Origin: CAZQFS01 sp964592755
Lineage (GTDB): Bacteria > Hydrothermota > Tepidihabitantia > Tepidihabitantales > Tepidihabitantaceae
Reading direction: 5' to 3'
Length of the DNA: 23,662 bases
NCBI GenBank assembly: GCA_964592755.1
Contig: CAZQFS010000037.1
Coordinates: 1 to 23,662, forward strand
Within the stretch, counting starts at the first letter, position 1; each line of letters starts with the position of its first letter. Below, piece by piece: positions 8,001 to 15,045 of the stretch. The notes beneath the pieces are model-generated. The model was not told where the DNA came from. It ran no database searches and saw only the letters and a list, made by a program, of their open reading frames with translations. A program made the position numbers and the translations under genes.

Positions 8001-9034
8001 ACATGGGCCGAGCCCGCGGTTGTGAACGCAAGGTGCGGGTAGTACTGGTAGAAGTTCGAGCCCGGCTCAGAGAGCGTGTCTCCGATTCTCTGCCAGGTGT
8101 CGGCCGGCGTCGTGCCTAGGCGTGCCTTGTAGACAATCCGCTGATAGGGAATCCCGACCGGTGAGCCGTACCAGGCTACCGCTGGCCGGTTCGTCGTCGG
8201 GTCAACGGCCAGCGATGCGTAATAGCAGTGCTGGGCCGCACCGGCCGAGACGTTCTGGGGCGTGGTCATCCAGGTTCCGCCGAACCGGCCCAGGTACTGC
8301 ACCTGATAGTAGGAGTTGGTGCTCAGAGAGCCGTGCCAGACGACGTGCACGGTTCCGTCCCGGCCTGCGGCAATGCACGTGCCGGTCCTGTAGTACGCGT
8401 TCGACACGATGTTCATCTCTGGCTGCCAGGTCGTGCCGATACGCTCGCGGTACGTGACGCTGTAGTCCGGCGAGCGATCCTGAATCCAGGCCACGTGAAA
8501 CCGGCCATCTGGGGTCGCGGCGATGCTCGGGACGTACTTGTACTGCGACTGGACGTCGTTTGAGACCAGGGTGCCGACCGAATCCCAGCCGTCATTGCCC
8601 GTACCCTGCGGCACGCACTGCTTGAAGTAGACGTACTGACTCGGGTTGCTGGCGTTGCCGCAGTTGTAGACCAGGCCCAGCACCCCGGACGAGTCGCAGG
8701 CGAGCGAAGGATACCGGCTGTGGTACTGCGGGATGTTCTCCGACGTGATGCACGTGTCCTGCGACCAGCCGAACCCGGGGCTGAATCGCTTGTACATCAC
8801 CTGGATGGGGAAAGTCCCGGTTCCGGAACGGTACCAGACCACGTGAATCCGTCCGACCGGGTCAGCCACAACATTACGCTGGCTGGAATAGTCGGTGTAC
8901 TCGTACTGGCTGTTGTCGGTCAGGCGGACCTCCGGGTCCCAGATCACGTCCTGCTCCAGCCCGGTCCCGAAGTTGTTGGCCGCGACCAGCGGACCGACCA
9001 GGCCCAGCACCATCAGCAAAGACAATCCACGCAT
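5036..9034 (-). CDS. Giant secreted protein: BNR-like and Kelch-like propellers, CARDB domains, jelly-roll, sorting tail
   Basis: The product is 1332 residues. After a signal peptide (MRGLSLLMVLGLVGPLVAAN), residues about 25-430 hold BNR/Asp-box-like repeats (HVVWYRSG, HVVWHGS, HVVWYGN). A CARDB-like domain follows at about 430-530. Next is a jelly-roll/MAM-like region (FLETFDPDDG to GWLIDNVAG, about 530-700). Two more CARDB units follow to about 900. Five or six Kelch-like blades (VYALKGGNTQDFYSYDPVRDSW type) with lysine-rich loops run to about 1230. A Por-type tail (VTPNPVRAG, GIHDASGRVV, LRGLPAGVYMVRL) ends the protein. The double ATG at 9037/9034 is resolved by AGGAGG at 9045-9040: it lies 2 nt from the first ATG and 5 nt from the second, so 9034 is chosen. 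It is the first gene of an operon with the 871-aa gene. It is likely a surface protein, with no enzymatic motif seen. Confidence 0.87.
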   Translation of the reverse strand: MRGLSLLMVLGLVGPLVAANNFGTGLEQDVIWDPEVRLTDNSQYEYTDYSSQRNVVADPVGRIHVVWYRSGTGTFPIQVMYKRFSPGFGWSQDTCITSENIPQYHSRYPSLACDSSGVLGLVYNCGNASNPSQYVYFKQCVPQGTGNDGWDSVGTLVSNDVQSQYKYVPSIAATPDGRFHVAWIQDRSPDYSVTYRERIGTTWQPEMNIVSNAYYRTGTCIAAGRDGTVHVVWHGSLSTNSYYQVQYLGRFGGTWMTTPQNVSAGAAQHCYYASLAVDPTTNRPAVAWYGSPVGIPYQRIVYKARLGTTPADTWQRIGDTLSEPGSNFYQYYPHLAFTTAGSAHVVWYGNSVLSTTFYQLRYSERRPGLGWVGPDDLTCLSSHRYQPSLASGGDSSQVNDLHLVWYDHRFGGTGEIFYRRARPAAPRDVGVCALIPNGLYLPDSIVPRAWVKNYGADVSDSFDVRLDITPGYSGTVRTGGIPPGESTSVSFPAWVPAGTGIYAARCTTQLAGDSCNANDALATTSMVADFLETFDPDDGAYLAEPAAGGWAWRRPALPRPGPVSPPNVWTVPDSGNYGTNGDWHLYSGYYMAQTDAPFIAFWHWYNTETSRDGGNLCLSTDRGASWRRLDPWSPYSLPYYGRVTALADTGWSGSSETWRVAWFRVPVSRGTVFRLRWRFASDATGHYPGWLIDNVAGLGARHAVDVGAVTVIAPRDTIDYASRITPRAQVRNFGAAEQTCGVRLTIGDRYAAVESVRIGPDDSVVVVFPEWVVDTSGPTVVTCSTELAGDDVPANDRVVQPLFLRRIDVGPVEVVSPYDTLPGAVFAPAVRLVNYGTGPAVFALRLMIDRGGDVVVYDTTETGIRLEPGADTTHIFTRMWHAESVGLYAVTAHTMLVGDQVPANDLVRKEVTIARLYARGWREMRSMPSLPSGKAVKDGGWLAGHGDVVYAAKGAKTSDFYCYHLAGDSWSTRSPIPLGEENKPPAKGAAGAAGPGLVYATKGNNTQGFYCHDVAQDSWYQLADVPLGTTGKKVKGGTDLAYVETGGNSFVYLLKGYKNEFWRYDVMTNSWQSMAPAPLGVSGRSKYDRGSWLVAGQAGTLFAHKSKYHEFFAYSVARDSWSAQLAGMPLLSTGGRKKKSKDGSCATWLDSLVYALKGGNTQDFYSYDPVRDSWTTLETIPTLGSANSKKKVKTGADIVSVGPLLYALKGNKCLEFWRYVPASAPTRVQYQTQSGVQADEAAANPGRLVVTPNPVRAGLATLTASGQAAQWSSGPVVVGIHDASGRVVQRSALRVPRSGVVLDLRGLPAGVYMVRLESEQRCRAAARVLVVR
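5141..5168. repeat. Perfect 14-bp tandem duplication inside the sorting-domain coding region
   Basis: GGAGCGCGGAACGC occurs twice in direct succession (5141-5154 and 5155-5168). It lies in the part of the 1332-aa gene that codes QRSALRVPRSG in the C-terminal tail. The unit length is not a multiple of three. Confidence 0.9.
5205..5236. repeat. Perfect 16-bp tandem duplication inside the sorting-domain coding region
   Basis: ACCACTGGGCCGCTTG occurs twice in direct succession (5205-5220 and 5221-5236) and codes QAAQWSSGPVV on the minus strand. It lies 36 bp from the 14-bp duplication. Together the two extra units add 30 bp, which is in frame. Confidence 0.9.
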
Positions 9035-9039
9035 CATAG

Positions 9040-9045
9040 CCTCCT
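9040..9045 (-). promoter_or_regulatory. Shine-Dalgarno AGGAGG that decides the start of the 1332-aa gene
   Basis: A perfect AGGAGG sits 2 nt before the ATG at 9037 and 5 nt before the ATG at 9034. Normal spacing favours the second ATG. The same layout recurs at 17300-17305. Confidence 0.75.
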
Positions 9046-9131
9046 GTTTCGGCGAATCCTTGACCGGCGCCTCCCTGCAAACGCAGGGCTGCGGCAGGAC
9101 CGCACGGGCAGACGCCGCGGCACCGCAGACA

Positions 9132-9159
9132 ATCCTACCACCAGGGCAGAGTCAGTCAA
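9132..9159 (-). promoter_or_regulatory. Sigma70-like promoter of the two-gene secreted-protein operon
   Basis: Minus strand: TTGACT (9159-9154), a 16-nt spacer, then TAGGAT (9137-9132). The predicted start is near 9125. The leader would be about 90 nt and contain the CCCTGC/GCAGGG hairpin at 9073-9088. Confidence 0.55.
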
Positions 9160-9175
9160 GTCAGCCCGGTCCCGG

Positions 9176-9275
9176 GATTGACGGCCACGAAGGACGAGGA
9201 TTCTGGGCAGAGGGCCGCAAGCCAGAAGTGCAACCATTCCTTCGGGGTCTTGGTGGTTCAACACCGACCACGACG
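9176..9275 (+). repeat. Dispersed CACGAAG repeat, copy A (diverged)
   Basis: The reverse complement (GAAGGAATGGTTGCACTTC, then GCGGCCCTCTGCCC, then GTCCTTCGTGGCCGTCAA) aligns along its length with the copies at 15492-15620 and 16121-16241, with scattered substitutions. The ends are imperfect inverted repeats (CCACGAAG at 9185-9192 against CTTGGTGG at 9249-9256; GAAGGA against TCCTTC inside). The edge that is ATG-bearing in the other copies (here GGTTCAACACCG) faces the plus-strand gene starting at 9329. Confidence 0.7.
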
Positions 9276-9294
9276 ACACGCCGGTCAGGCCGGT

Positions 9295-9322
9295 TTGACA
9301 CGCCCGGCTCCTGGACTATTCT
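9295..9322 (+). promoter_or_regulatory. Sigma70-like promoter giving a leaderless start
   Basis: TTGACA (9295-9300), a 16-nt spacer, and TATTCT (9317-9322) lie directly before the ATG at 9329. Only 6 nt separate the -10 box from the ATG, so transcription would begin at or beside the start codon. No Shine-Dalgarno sequence is present. Confidence 0.65.
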
Positions 9323-9328
9323 GAATCG

Positions 9329-10588
9329 ATGCTCTGCGGACTGCTGCTGGCAGTGGTTGTGGGTGCGGGCCGGGTAGTCATCACCGAAGTGATGGCCAAT
9401 CCGGCCGGCCCATCGGGCGCGCACGGACCTGAAGACCGGAACGAGTTTGTGGAGTTGTACAACGCCTCCCGGTATGCGCTCGATCTGTCCGACTGGACTG
9501 TCAGTGATGGCGATGCGGCAGACCGGTTGACCGCGTGGCTCGACTCGACCGTGCTCACCAGTAATCCGACGGCCCGGCTCGGCACCACCTGGCTCAACCC
9601 CGGGTGCTTCGCCGTGGTGCTCGATTCTGAGTACACCGACCGCAACCCGGTTGGCGGTCACGTCCAGCCCTGCCGGTTCGGCAACGGCGCGCTCCTGCTG
9701 ACGACCTGCAACACAACCATCGGCAACGGCCTGGCCGGCAACGACCCGCTGACGCTCATCTCATCTTCGGCCTACGGATTTGCCGACACGAGTACTTTCG
9801 GTACCCCGGCAGACACTGCCGACTCGCTGCCCTGTGACCCGGGTGATGGGGTCTCATGGGAGAGGATTCGAGTTCTCGCCCCTGACGCGGCCGGTAACTG
9901 GACCAGGTGTCTTGATTCTGCCGGATCCACCCCGGGCGACTCCAACAGCATCCTCTCCTGCCTCGACCTTGCTCTGACCCAGCTCGTGGTAAGCGATTCG
10001 TTGCGGCCGGGCGCGTGGGCATCAGTCAGTGTGCAAATCACCAACGCCGGTTTCGTCTCAACCGCCGACTGGTCCATCGTTGTGCAACTGGACCCCGGTC
10101 CGCTGTGTGACTCGGTCCCGGGCGGGCCGCTCGCTCCCGGCGCCGAGTCGCTCATCGTCGTCGGTTTCACGGCTCCGCGCACGAACGCCTACCTGGACGC
10201 AAGACTGCTGTGCCCGGCAGACCGCGACACCCTGAACAACCGGCGCCGGGTCTATCTGCGGCCGGGAGGCAGTGACCGTCTCCTCAGTCTTGACCGACTC
10301 AGCTTCAGCCCGGATGGAGACGGGTTCGAGGATACACTGGTCGTCTCGTACCGACTGGCAAAGACCCAAGGCAGGCTGACCGTGAGTGTATTCGACCTGG
10401 CCGGCCGCGAGGTCTGCAACCTGTGTCGTAGCCTGGTGACAACTGAGGAACGGGGCGTTCTGCTCTGGGATGGTGCCCTGGCCGACAGAACCAGAGCCCC
10501 GGTCGGCATCTACGCTGTGTGGCTTGAATACCGCGAAGGCGGAATGACGCGGGTCGAGAAACTGCCCGTGGCGCTGACCCGGAAGTAG
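9329..10588 (+). CDS. Secreted lamin-tail-domain protein with CARDB and FlgD-like C-terminus
   Basis: The product has 419 residues. A short hydrophobic leader (MLCGLLLAVVVGAG) is followed by a lamin-tail (LTD) domain at about residues 17-200. Its hallmarks are VVITEVMANP, the NEFVELYNAS strand and the LDLSDWTVSDGD turn. A CARDB-like domain at about 203-300 carries LVVSDSLRPGAWASVSVQITNAG and ends DTLNNRRRVYL. A FlgD-Ig-like tail from about 310 carries FSPDGDGFEDTL, VSVFDLAGREV and PVGIYAVWL. LTD domains in bacteria occur on secreted surface proteins and nucleases; no nuclease motif is seen here. The upstream in-frame stop at 9296-9298 leaves ATG 9329 as the only ATG start, and it fits a leaderless transcript. 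The gene converges on the M23 gene with 3 nt between stops. Confidence 0.85.
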   Translation: MLCGLLLAVVVGAGRVVITEVMANPAGPSGAHGPEDRNEFVELYNASRYALDLSDWTVSDGDAADRLTAWLDSTVLTSNPTARLGTTWLNPGCFAVVLDSEYTDRNPVGGHVQPCRFGNGALLLTTCNTTIGNGLAGNDPLTLISSSAYGFADTSTFGTPADTADSLPCDPGDGVSWERIRVLAPDAAGNWTRCLDSAGSTPGDSNSILSCLDLALTQLVVSDSLRPGAWASVSVQITNAGFVSTADWSIVVQLDPGPLCDSVPGGPLAPGAESLIVVGFTAPRTNAYLDARLLCPADRDTLNNRRRVYLRPGGSDRLLSLDRLSFSPDGDGFEDTLVVSYRLAKTQGRLTVSVFDLAGREVCNLCRSLVTTEERGVLLWDGALADRTRAPVGIYAVWLEYREGGMTRVEKLPVALTRK

Positions 10589-10591
10589 GCG

Positions 10592-11458
10592 TCAGCTTCG
10601 GTCGGCAGGACCGACGATGTAGTTGCGGGGATTGACCCAGCAGCCGTTCGCCATCACGCCGTAGTGCAGGTGCACGCCGGTCGCCCGACCAGACGAGCCG
10701 ACAGTGGCGATAGCCTGACCGCGGGCGACCCGCTCGCCGACATTGACCTTGACCGACCGGCAGTGACCGTAGAACGTCCTGACCCCGAATCCGTGGTCAA
10801 TCTCGACCACCCGACCCCAACCGCTTCGCCAGCCCGCGTGAACCACGCGACCGTCGGCCGAGGCGACAATCGGTGTCCCGGTCGGTGCGACGATATCCAG
10901 TCCTTCGTGCATCGTGCGGCGGCCGGTGAACGGGTCACAACGATAACCGAACCCGGACGTAACCCACCCTTGCACCGGCCATATCGACGGCGTGTTCTTG
11001 AGCCGGGCCTCCTGTTGTCTCACCGCGGCGGCGATTTCGCCCAGCGACTGCTGCTCGAACCTGACGCGCCGCAGCAGGTTGTCCACCCGCACCTCGGGCG
11101 CAGGCAGGGCCCTGCCCCCAACGCCGAGCAGGCGGATTTCAGAAGGAATCAGACTGAGATTGACTGCCGCCCGGAACCTGTTGTCCATCTGCTCGGTCGC
11201 AGTGATGAACTGCTGGAACGTATCCACCGCCGCCGAGTAATAGTCCAGTTGGCGGCGCAGGGCGGCGTTCTCCTTTTCCAGCCGGGCAAGCTCGTCCGAC
11301 CCGGTCAGGCGTCCGACCACGAAGTTGCCCAGCAGGCTGCCGAGAACAATCAGGCCGGCAAACGCAGTGCCGGCCAGATAAATGACGTAAACAGGAACCG
11401 ACAGGTTCAGAAACCTGTTGCGACGCTTCAGGGTAACCAGTACCTGGAGACGTTCCAC
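10592..11458 (-). CDS. Membrane-anchored M23 (LytM-type) peptidoglycan endopeptidase-like protein
   Basis: The product has 288 residues. A basic N-terminus (LVTLKRRNRF) precedes a transmembrane helix at about residues 20-48. A coiled coil follows at about 54-90 (DELARLEKENAALRRQL), then a linker. The M23 domain covers about 158-285 and has every expected metal and active-site residue: H184 and D188 in HEGLDIV, H232 in YGH, and H263 and H265 in HLHYG. A single TM plus coiled coil plus LytM domain is the usual form of cell-wall hydrolases or septal activators that act in the periplasm. The start is a GTG. TATAAT lies 8 nt before it and no Shine-Dalgarno is seen, so the mRNA is leaderless or nearly so. 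It converges with the lamin-tail gene and diverges from the M28 gene. Confidence 0.92.
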   Translation of the reverse strand: MERLQVLVTLKRRNRFLNLSVPVYVIYLAGTAFAGLIVLGSLLGNFVVGRLTGSDELARLEKENAALRRQLDYYSAAVDTFQQFITATEQMDNRFRAAVNLSLIPSEIRLLGVGGRALPAPEVRVDNLLRRVRFEQQSLGEIAAAVRQQEARLKNTPSIWPVQGWVTSGFGYRCDPFTGRRTMHEGLDIVAPTGTPIVASADGRVVHAGWRSGWGRVVEIDHGFGVRTFYGHCRSVKVNVGERVARGQAIATVGSSGRATGVHLHYGVMANGCWVNPRNYIVGPADRS

Positions 11459-11466
11459 AGAGGTAC

Positions 11467-11495
11467 ATTATACTGCCCTGTAAGGCCGAAGTCAA
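11467..11495 (-). promoter_or_regulatory. Near-consensus sigma70-like promoter of the M23 gene
   Basis: Minus strand: TTGACT (11495-11490), a 17-nt spacer, and a perfect TATAAT (11472-11467). Eight nt then separate it from the GTG at 11458, so the leader would be 0-2 nt. It is the strongest promoter match in the window. Confidence 0.8.
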
Positions 11496-11735
11496 CAACA
11501 CTGCCCGCATTGCCTCACCAGAAATCTACTCGAAGCGGAGGCATGATATGACCATCCCTGACTCTGAAAGAGCAGGCCGTAGACGTCACCGATATCCCGC
11601 TGCTTGGGAAGACCTCACGCCACAAGCCCCAAGCCACAAACCAATTGCCGGAAGGGGCAGGGCGCAAGGTGATGGAACTGCGCGCGGTCCGCACGGCGCA
11701 CGACCCGGCTCTGTCGTCCTGCTGCCAGAGCTGCC

Positions 11736-11763
11736 TTTCGTGGCCCAATGTCGGGTTCCGGGT
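11736..11763 (+). repeat. Dispersed CACGAAG repeat, copy B (truncated, edge only)
   Basis: 28 bases (TTTCGTGGCCCAATGTCGGG and on to TTCCGGGT) are identical to the reverse complement of the left edge of copy D and nearly so to copy C. The internal and far parts are missing. The ATGTCGGGTTCCGGG edge faces the M28 gene, whose start is 46 nt away. The repeat's own ATG (11748) is not in frame with it. Confidence 0.75.
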
Positions 11764-11775
11764 CCGGTTCGTCCC

Positions 11776-11803
11776 TTGACTTGGCCGGGTTCTCGGGCAG
11801 ACT
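11776..11803 (+). promoter_or_regulatory. Putative promoter of the M28 gene, near-leaderless
   Basis: TTGACT (11776-11781), a 16-nt spacer and CAGACT (11798-11803) precede the ATG at 11809 by 5 nt. The -10 match is weak, but the layout mirrors the promoter at 9295-9322 (TTGAC, then CCGG, then CTGAA, then ATG). No Shine-Dalgarno is visible. Confidence 0.4.
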
Positions 11804-11808
11804 GAAGT

Positions 11809-14589
11809 ATGAGGTTGCTGTTGCCGGCCGTGTTCGGCGCGGCTCTGTGCGCGGTTGTGCTTGCCGCACCGAGAGAGATTCTGGTCGTAAGCGACTCGCT
11901 TCATGACACCGCGGCCCGGCTCGGCGCACGCAGCTTTGGCCGCACCGCCAACCACCTGCTGCTTGAACCGTCTGGACCGGTACGGGCCAGATTGCCCGGC
12001 ACTCTCCTCTGTCCTGAGCCGCACCTGCCGCTCTTTGTTGTCGCTCGACCGGGCGGCCGGGCAGAAGGACTCGTCGTGCTGTTCCGTGACCGGGACGAGA
12101 CGCTGGTTCAGGCAGAGGAAGAAGCCGCACGCCTCCTTGCCCGCGACGGTGCTTCAGTCATCCAACTGCCCGAACGACCGTTTGCGCTGCCCGAGTTTGC
12201 CGGCCGCGCAGTTCCGCGCCGGGCGGACCCGGACACATTCATCCAGCGCATCGTCGCCCGCGTCAGCCCGGATTCGATTCGCGCCCGCATGGCTCGGCTG
12301 CAGGCATTCCGCACCCGCTACTCGCCGACCGACAGTTGCCGGGCCGCAGAAGAGTACGTCTGTCAATACCTGCGTTCTCTGGGACTGGACTCGGTCGCGC
12401 TCGACCCGTATCCGGTGGGGGGCGACACCTGGCGCAACGTGGTCGCTACCAGACTCGGTCGGCTCCGGCCGGATAAGGTGCTGATTGTCTGCGGTCACAT
12501 GGACGCCATTTCCGAAGACCCGTGGAATCTCGCTCCCGGGATGGAGGACAACGGTTCTGGTACCGGCGTGGCACTGGAGGCCGCGCGCGTGCTCGCGGAC
12601 GTTGACCTCGACTACACGGTGAGGTTCATCGCCTTCACCGGCGAGGAGATTGGGCTCAACGGCAGCGACCACTATGCCCGGCAGGCGCGTTCCCGCGGCG
12701 AAGACATCATCTGCGCCTTCAACTTCGACATGGTCTCGTGGCCTGGCGGCAGTTGGGGAATCAGCCTGGTCGGTGTGCCCCAAGCCGCGCATTTTGTCCT
12801 CTACGAAGCCCGGATGGCCTCGCTTTACACTCCGTTGGCGCATCGGGTCTCGTTCCGCAGCTTTCCTTCGGACTCGCGCTCCTTCGACAACCAGGGCTAT
12901 GCCGCGACCTCGGGCTACGAGTATGGCAGCGAGCCGTACATCTGGTACCACACAACCGGCGACACCCTGGGCAACTGCAACATGAACCTGGCCGCGGATG
13001 TTACCCGCCTCGCGGTGGCCACGCTTGCGTCCCTGGGCCTTGCTCCACTTGCGCCCGCGAGCTTCAGCCTGGTTGACGCAGGTTCGGGGTCGGACCTCGT
13101 TGCTTCCTGGCCCGCGAGCGTCGAGCCGGACCTTGCCGGATACAAACTGCTTTGGGGTCGAACCGGGCGCAACTACTCGGATTCGATACTACTCGGCCGC
13201 GTCACCTTGTACCGCATCGGCGGCCTCATGACCGACACGACCTACTACGCAACTGTGGTCGCCGTTGACTCGGCCGGGCACGAAAGCGGCGCGTCGCCCG
13301 AAGACAGCGCAAGGCCGGGCGTGATGCCGCGCGCGCCGACCGGCCTTACCGCCATGCCGCTCTGGCACGGCATGGCCCTTGCCTGGGCACGCAACACCGA
13401 GCTCGACCTGGCCGGTTACAACGTCTATCGCCGCACCCCGGGCTCCGGATACCAGCGGCTCAACGCCGCGCTGCTGACCGACACGGTGTGGCGCGACTCC
13501 TGCCTGCTTTCAGACACGCTCTACTGCTACGCCTGCGCGGCGCAGGATTCAGCGGGCAACGAGAGCCCCTTCTCGACCGAGGCACGCGGCAAGCCGGTCA
13601 CGCTCGACCACGGCATCCTGCTCGTGGATGAGACGCGCGACGGCACGGGCCAACCGGGCAACCCATCGGACGAACAGCAGGACGCGTTCTACCATGCCCT
13701 TCTTGCCGGCTACTCGTACACCGATTGGGACTGTGCCACCGACAGCGTGCCCCGGGCCGGTGACATCGGGCCCTATTCAACCATAGTCTGGCACGGTGAC
13801 GACTATTCGCAGCCGGAGCTGCTGCCGGCTCTGCCTGGTCTGGCCAACAACCTGAGTCACGGCGGTCGGCTCTGGCTGGTCGGCTGGAAACCGGTCGCCG
13901 CGCTCATGGGTACAGCCTCCTACCCGTTCACCTTCCAGCCTGGTCAGTTTGCCTGCGACTACATGCACCTGGCCCAGGCGCAGCAGTCAGCAAGGCCCGA
14001 CTTCATCGGCGCCGACGGAGTTTCCGGCTACCCGAGCGTGGCAGTCGAGTCGGCCAAGGCAGCACCGTCGCTTCGCGGCCGGCTGCCTTACATTGACGCG
14101 CTCCTTCCCCGCGACGCCGAGGTTGTGCTTGCTTACAACTCCTTCTCCGGTGACACGTTTCACGGCCGGTCGGTCGGTGTTCGCTGGCTGGCCGGGCCAG
14201 GCCGGACGGTCTTCTTCGGATTCCCTCTCTACTACATGAAGGACGATGAGGCCCGCGCGGTTGCCCGCCGGGTTCTCGACGACCTGGGCGAGCCTTACGG
14301 TCTTAGTGAGGCATGGCGCCAGGGGCCGCCGGGCATGCTACTCGATATCGGGCCGAGTCCGGCCGGAGAGGCCGTGAAGCTGAGCTTCACGCTGTCCGAG
14401 CCGGCGAGGGTGCGGGTCGTGCTGTACAATGCTGCTGGCTGTCGGGTGCGCGAGCTGGTGAGCGGACCAGAGCCGGCGGGTCGGCGTTCGCTCCGGCTGC
14501 CGACTCAGGACTTGGCTGCCGGAGCCTGGTTCTGCCGCATCGAAACCCCGAACTTCACCGCCACCCGCAAGTTCGTGGTTCAGCGTTAG
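11809..14589 (+). CDS. Secreted M28 aminopeptidase-like protein with Fn3 domains and sorting tail
   Basis: The product has 926 residues. A signal peptide (MRLLLPAVFGAALCAVVLA) is followed by a pro-region to about 150. The M28 zinc peptidase domain covers about 155-410 and has the full ligand set: H230 in CGHMDA, D247 in GMEDNGSGTG, E279/E280 in TGEEIGLNGS, D307 in NFDMVSW and H381 in YHTTGDT. Two Fn3-like domains follow at about 415-505 and 508-600. A Rossmann-like domain (GILLVDETRDG to GRTVFFGFPLYY, about 605-835) comes next. The protein ends with a FlgD/Por-type tail (VRVVLYNAAGCRVREL, ending TRKFVVQR). It probably cleaves N-terminal residues from peptides outside the cell. It is monocistronic and converges with the small helical protein gene, with 21 nt between their stops. 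Confidence 0.93.
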   Translation: MRLLLPAVFGAALCAVVLAAPREILVVSDSLHDTAARLGARSFGRTANHLLLEPSGPVRARLPGTLLCPEPHLPLFVVARPGGRAEGLVVLFRDRDETLVQAEEEAARLLARDGASVIQLPERPFALPEFAGRAVPRRADPDTFIQRIVARVSPDSIRARMARLQAFRTRYSPTDSCRAAEEYVCQYLRSLGLDSVALDPYPVGGDTWRNVVATRLGRLRPDKVLIVCGHMDAISEDPWNLAPGMEDNGSGTGVALEAARVLADVDLDYTVRFIAFTGEEIGLNGSDHYARQARSRGEDIICAFNFDMVSWPGGSWGISLVGVPQAAHFVLYEARMASLYTPLAHRVSFRSFPSDSRSFDNQGYAATSGYEYGSEPYIWYHTTGDTLGNCNMNLAADVTRLAVATLASLGLAPLAPASFSLVDAGSGSDLVASWPASVEPDLAGYKLLWGRTGRNYSDSILLGRVTLYRIGGLMTDTTYYATVVAVDSAGHESGASPEDSARPGVMPRAPTGLTAMPLWHGMALAWARNTELDLAGYNVYRRTPGSGYQRLNAALLTDTVWRDSCLLSDTLYCYACAAQDSAGNESPFSTEARGKPVTLDHGILLVDETRDGTGQPGNPSDEQQDAFYHALLAGYSYTDWDCATDSVPRAGDIGPYSTIVWHGDDYSQPELLPALPGLANNLSHGGRLWLVGWKPVAALMGTASYPFTFQPGQFACDYMHLAQAQQSARPDFIGADGVSGYPSVAVESAKAAPSLRGRLPYIDALLPRDAEVVLAYNSFSGDTFHGRSVGVRWLAGPGRTVFFGFPLYYMKDDEARAVARRVLDDLGEPYGLSEAWRQGPPGMLLDIGPSPAGEAVKLSFTLSEPARVRVVLYNAAGCRVRELVSGPEPAGRRSLRLPTQDLAAGAWFCRIETPNFTATRKFVVQR

Positions 14590-14610
14590 TCCGGCAGAAA
14601 GTGGCCGGCG

Positions 14611-15045
14611 TCAGTTGTCGGCTGCGGTGGTGTCGGGCAGGTCCATCATCAAACGCCAGCGGCGCTCCAGGCGTCGGCGCGCCACCGGGTCCTTTCCCTG
14701 CTGTAAGTCTTGGGCGCTGCGGAACATAAGCCGGTAGGTCGCGCGGCCTATGCGGGCGATGGTGTCCACAACTGCTGCGCGCCGGATGTCCTGATTCTCG
14801 TCGTGGAGGCACTTTGCCAAGGCCGCGCGGCCGGCTATGTAGGCGCGCCTGAGCGCTGCCTGCTCATCCTTGTATGCGCCGGCCAGGGGGTGGTTGTTCA
14901 ACCGGGCAGTGCGGCGTTCGTTCGTGCGGGCATCTTCCCGGCGCTGCCGCGCCGCCTGCGTGGTCTTCTGTTCGTACACGGCAAGCTCAACCGCGTTCCC
15001 GGCCAGAGAGAGCACAAGCAAGACACAAAGCCACCGCGGTTTCAT
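14611..15045 (-). CDS. Small membrane-anchored helical protein, Spy/CnrX-like (second of pair)
   Basis: The product has 144 residues from the ATG at 15045. One N-terminal hydrophobic segment (WLCVLLVLSLAGNAVELAVY) is followed by an all-helical, charged body. Near its end this body has DIRRAAVVDTIARIGRATYRLMF and RRLERRWRLMMD. It shares the SLAxNAxxLAV membrane motif with the 154-aa product immediately upstream, so the two may be diverged paralogues. The context (ECF sigma, anti-sigma, then two such proteins) and the helical build suggest a Spy/CpxP/CnrX-type periplasmic sensor or chaperone. The sequence match is weak and the family call is inference. The ATG overlaps the upstream TGA as ATGA (15045-15042), which settles the start over an upstream in-frame option. 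Confidence 0.7.
   Translation of the reverse strand: MKPRWLCVLLVLSLAGNAVELAVYEQKTTQAARQRREDARTNERRTARLNNHPLAGAYKDEQAALRRAYIAGRAALAKCLHDENQDIRRAAVVDTIARIGRATYRLMFRSAQDLQQGKDPVARRRLERRWRLMMDLPDTTAADN

Larger units (their letters stand above)
9038..9328. other. Divergent intergenic region
   Basis: About 290 bases separate the minus-strand operon from the plus-strand lamin-tail gene. The region holds both promoters, a leader hairpin (CCCTGC, loop AAAC, GCAGGG, 9073-9088) in the minus-strand 5' UTR of about 90 nt, and one diverged copy of the dispersed repeat (about 9176-9275) between the two promoters. No credible small gene is seen. Confidence 0.7.
11459..11808. other. Divergent intergenic region
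   Basis: These 350 bases separate the M23 and M28 genes. They contain the M23 promoter, a short CAAGCC/CCACAA low-complexity run (about 11616-11640), a truncated copy of the dispersed repeat (11736-11763) and the M28 promoter. A plus-strand ATG at 11548 with a good GGAGG opens 85 codons, but the product is R/P/G-rich and runs through the repeat, so it is not called. Confidence 0.65.

Noticed and set aside
9073..9088. CCCTGC-AAAC-GCAGGG hairpin as a terminator
   Set aside because: It has no T-run and lies in the 5' leader of the 1332-aa gene. It may be a leader structure, but a terminator call is not supported.
11548..11805. Plus-strand ORF of 85 codons with a good GGAGG ribosome site
   Set aside because: The product is R/P/G-rich, runs through a low-complexity run and repeat copy B, and continues into the M28 promoter. 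Its composition is that of non-coding GC-rich DNA.
14591..14608. CCGGC...GCCGG inverted repeat between convergent stops as a bidirectional terminator
   Set aside because: The stem is only 5 bp and there is no T-run on either side.
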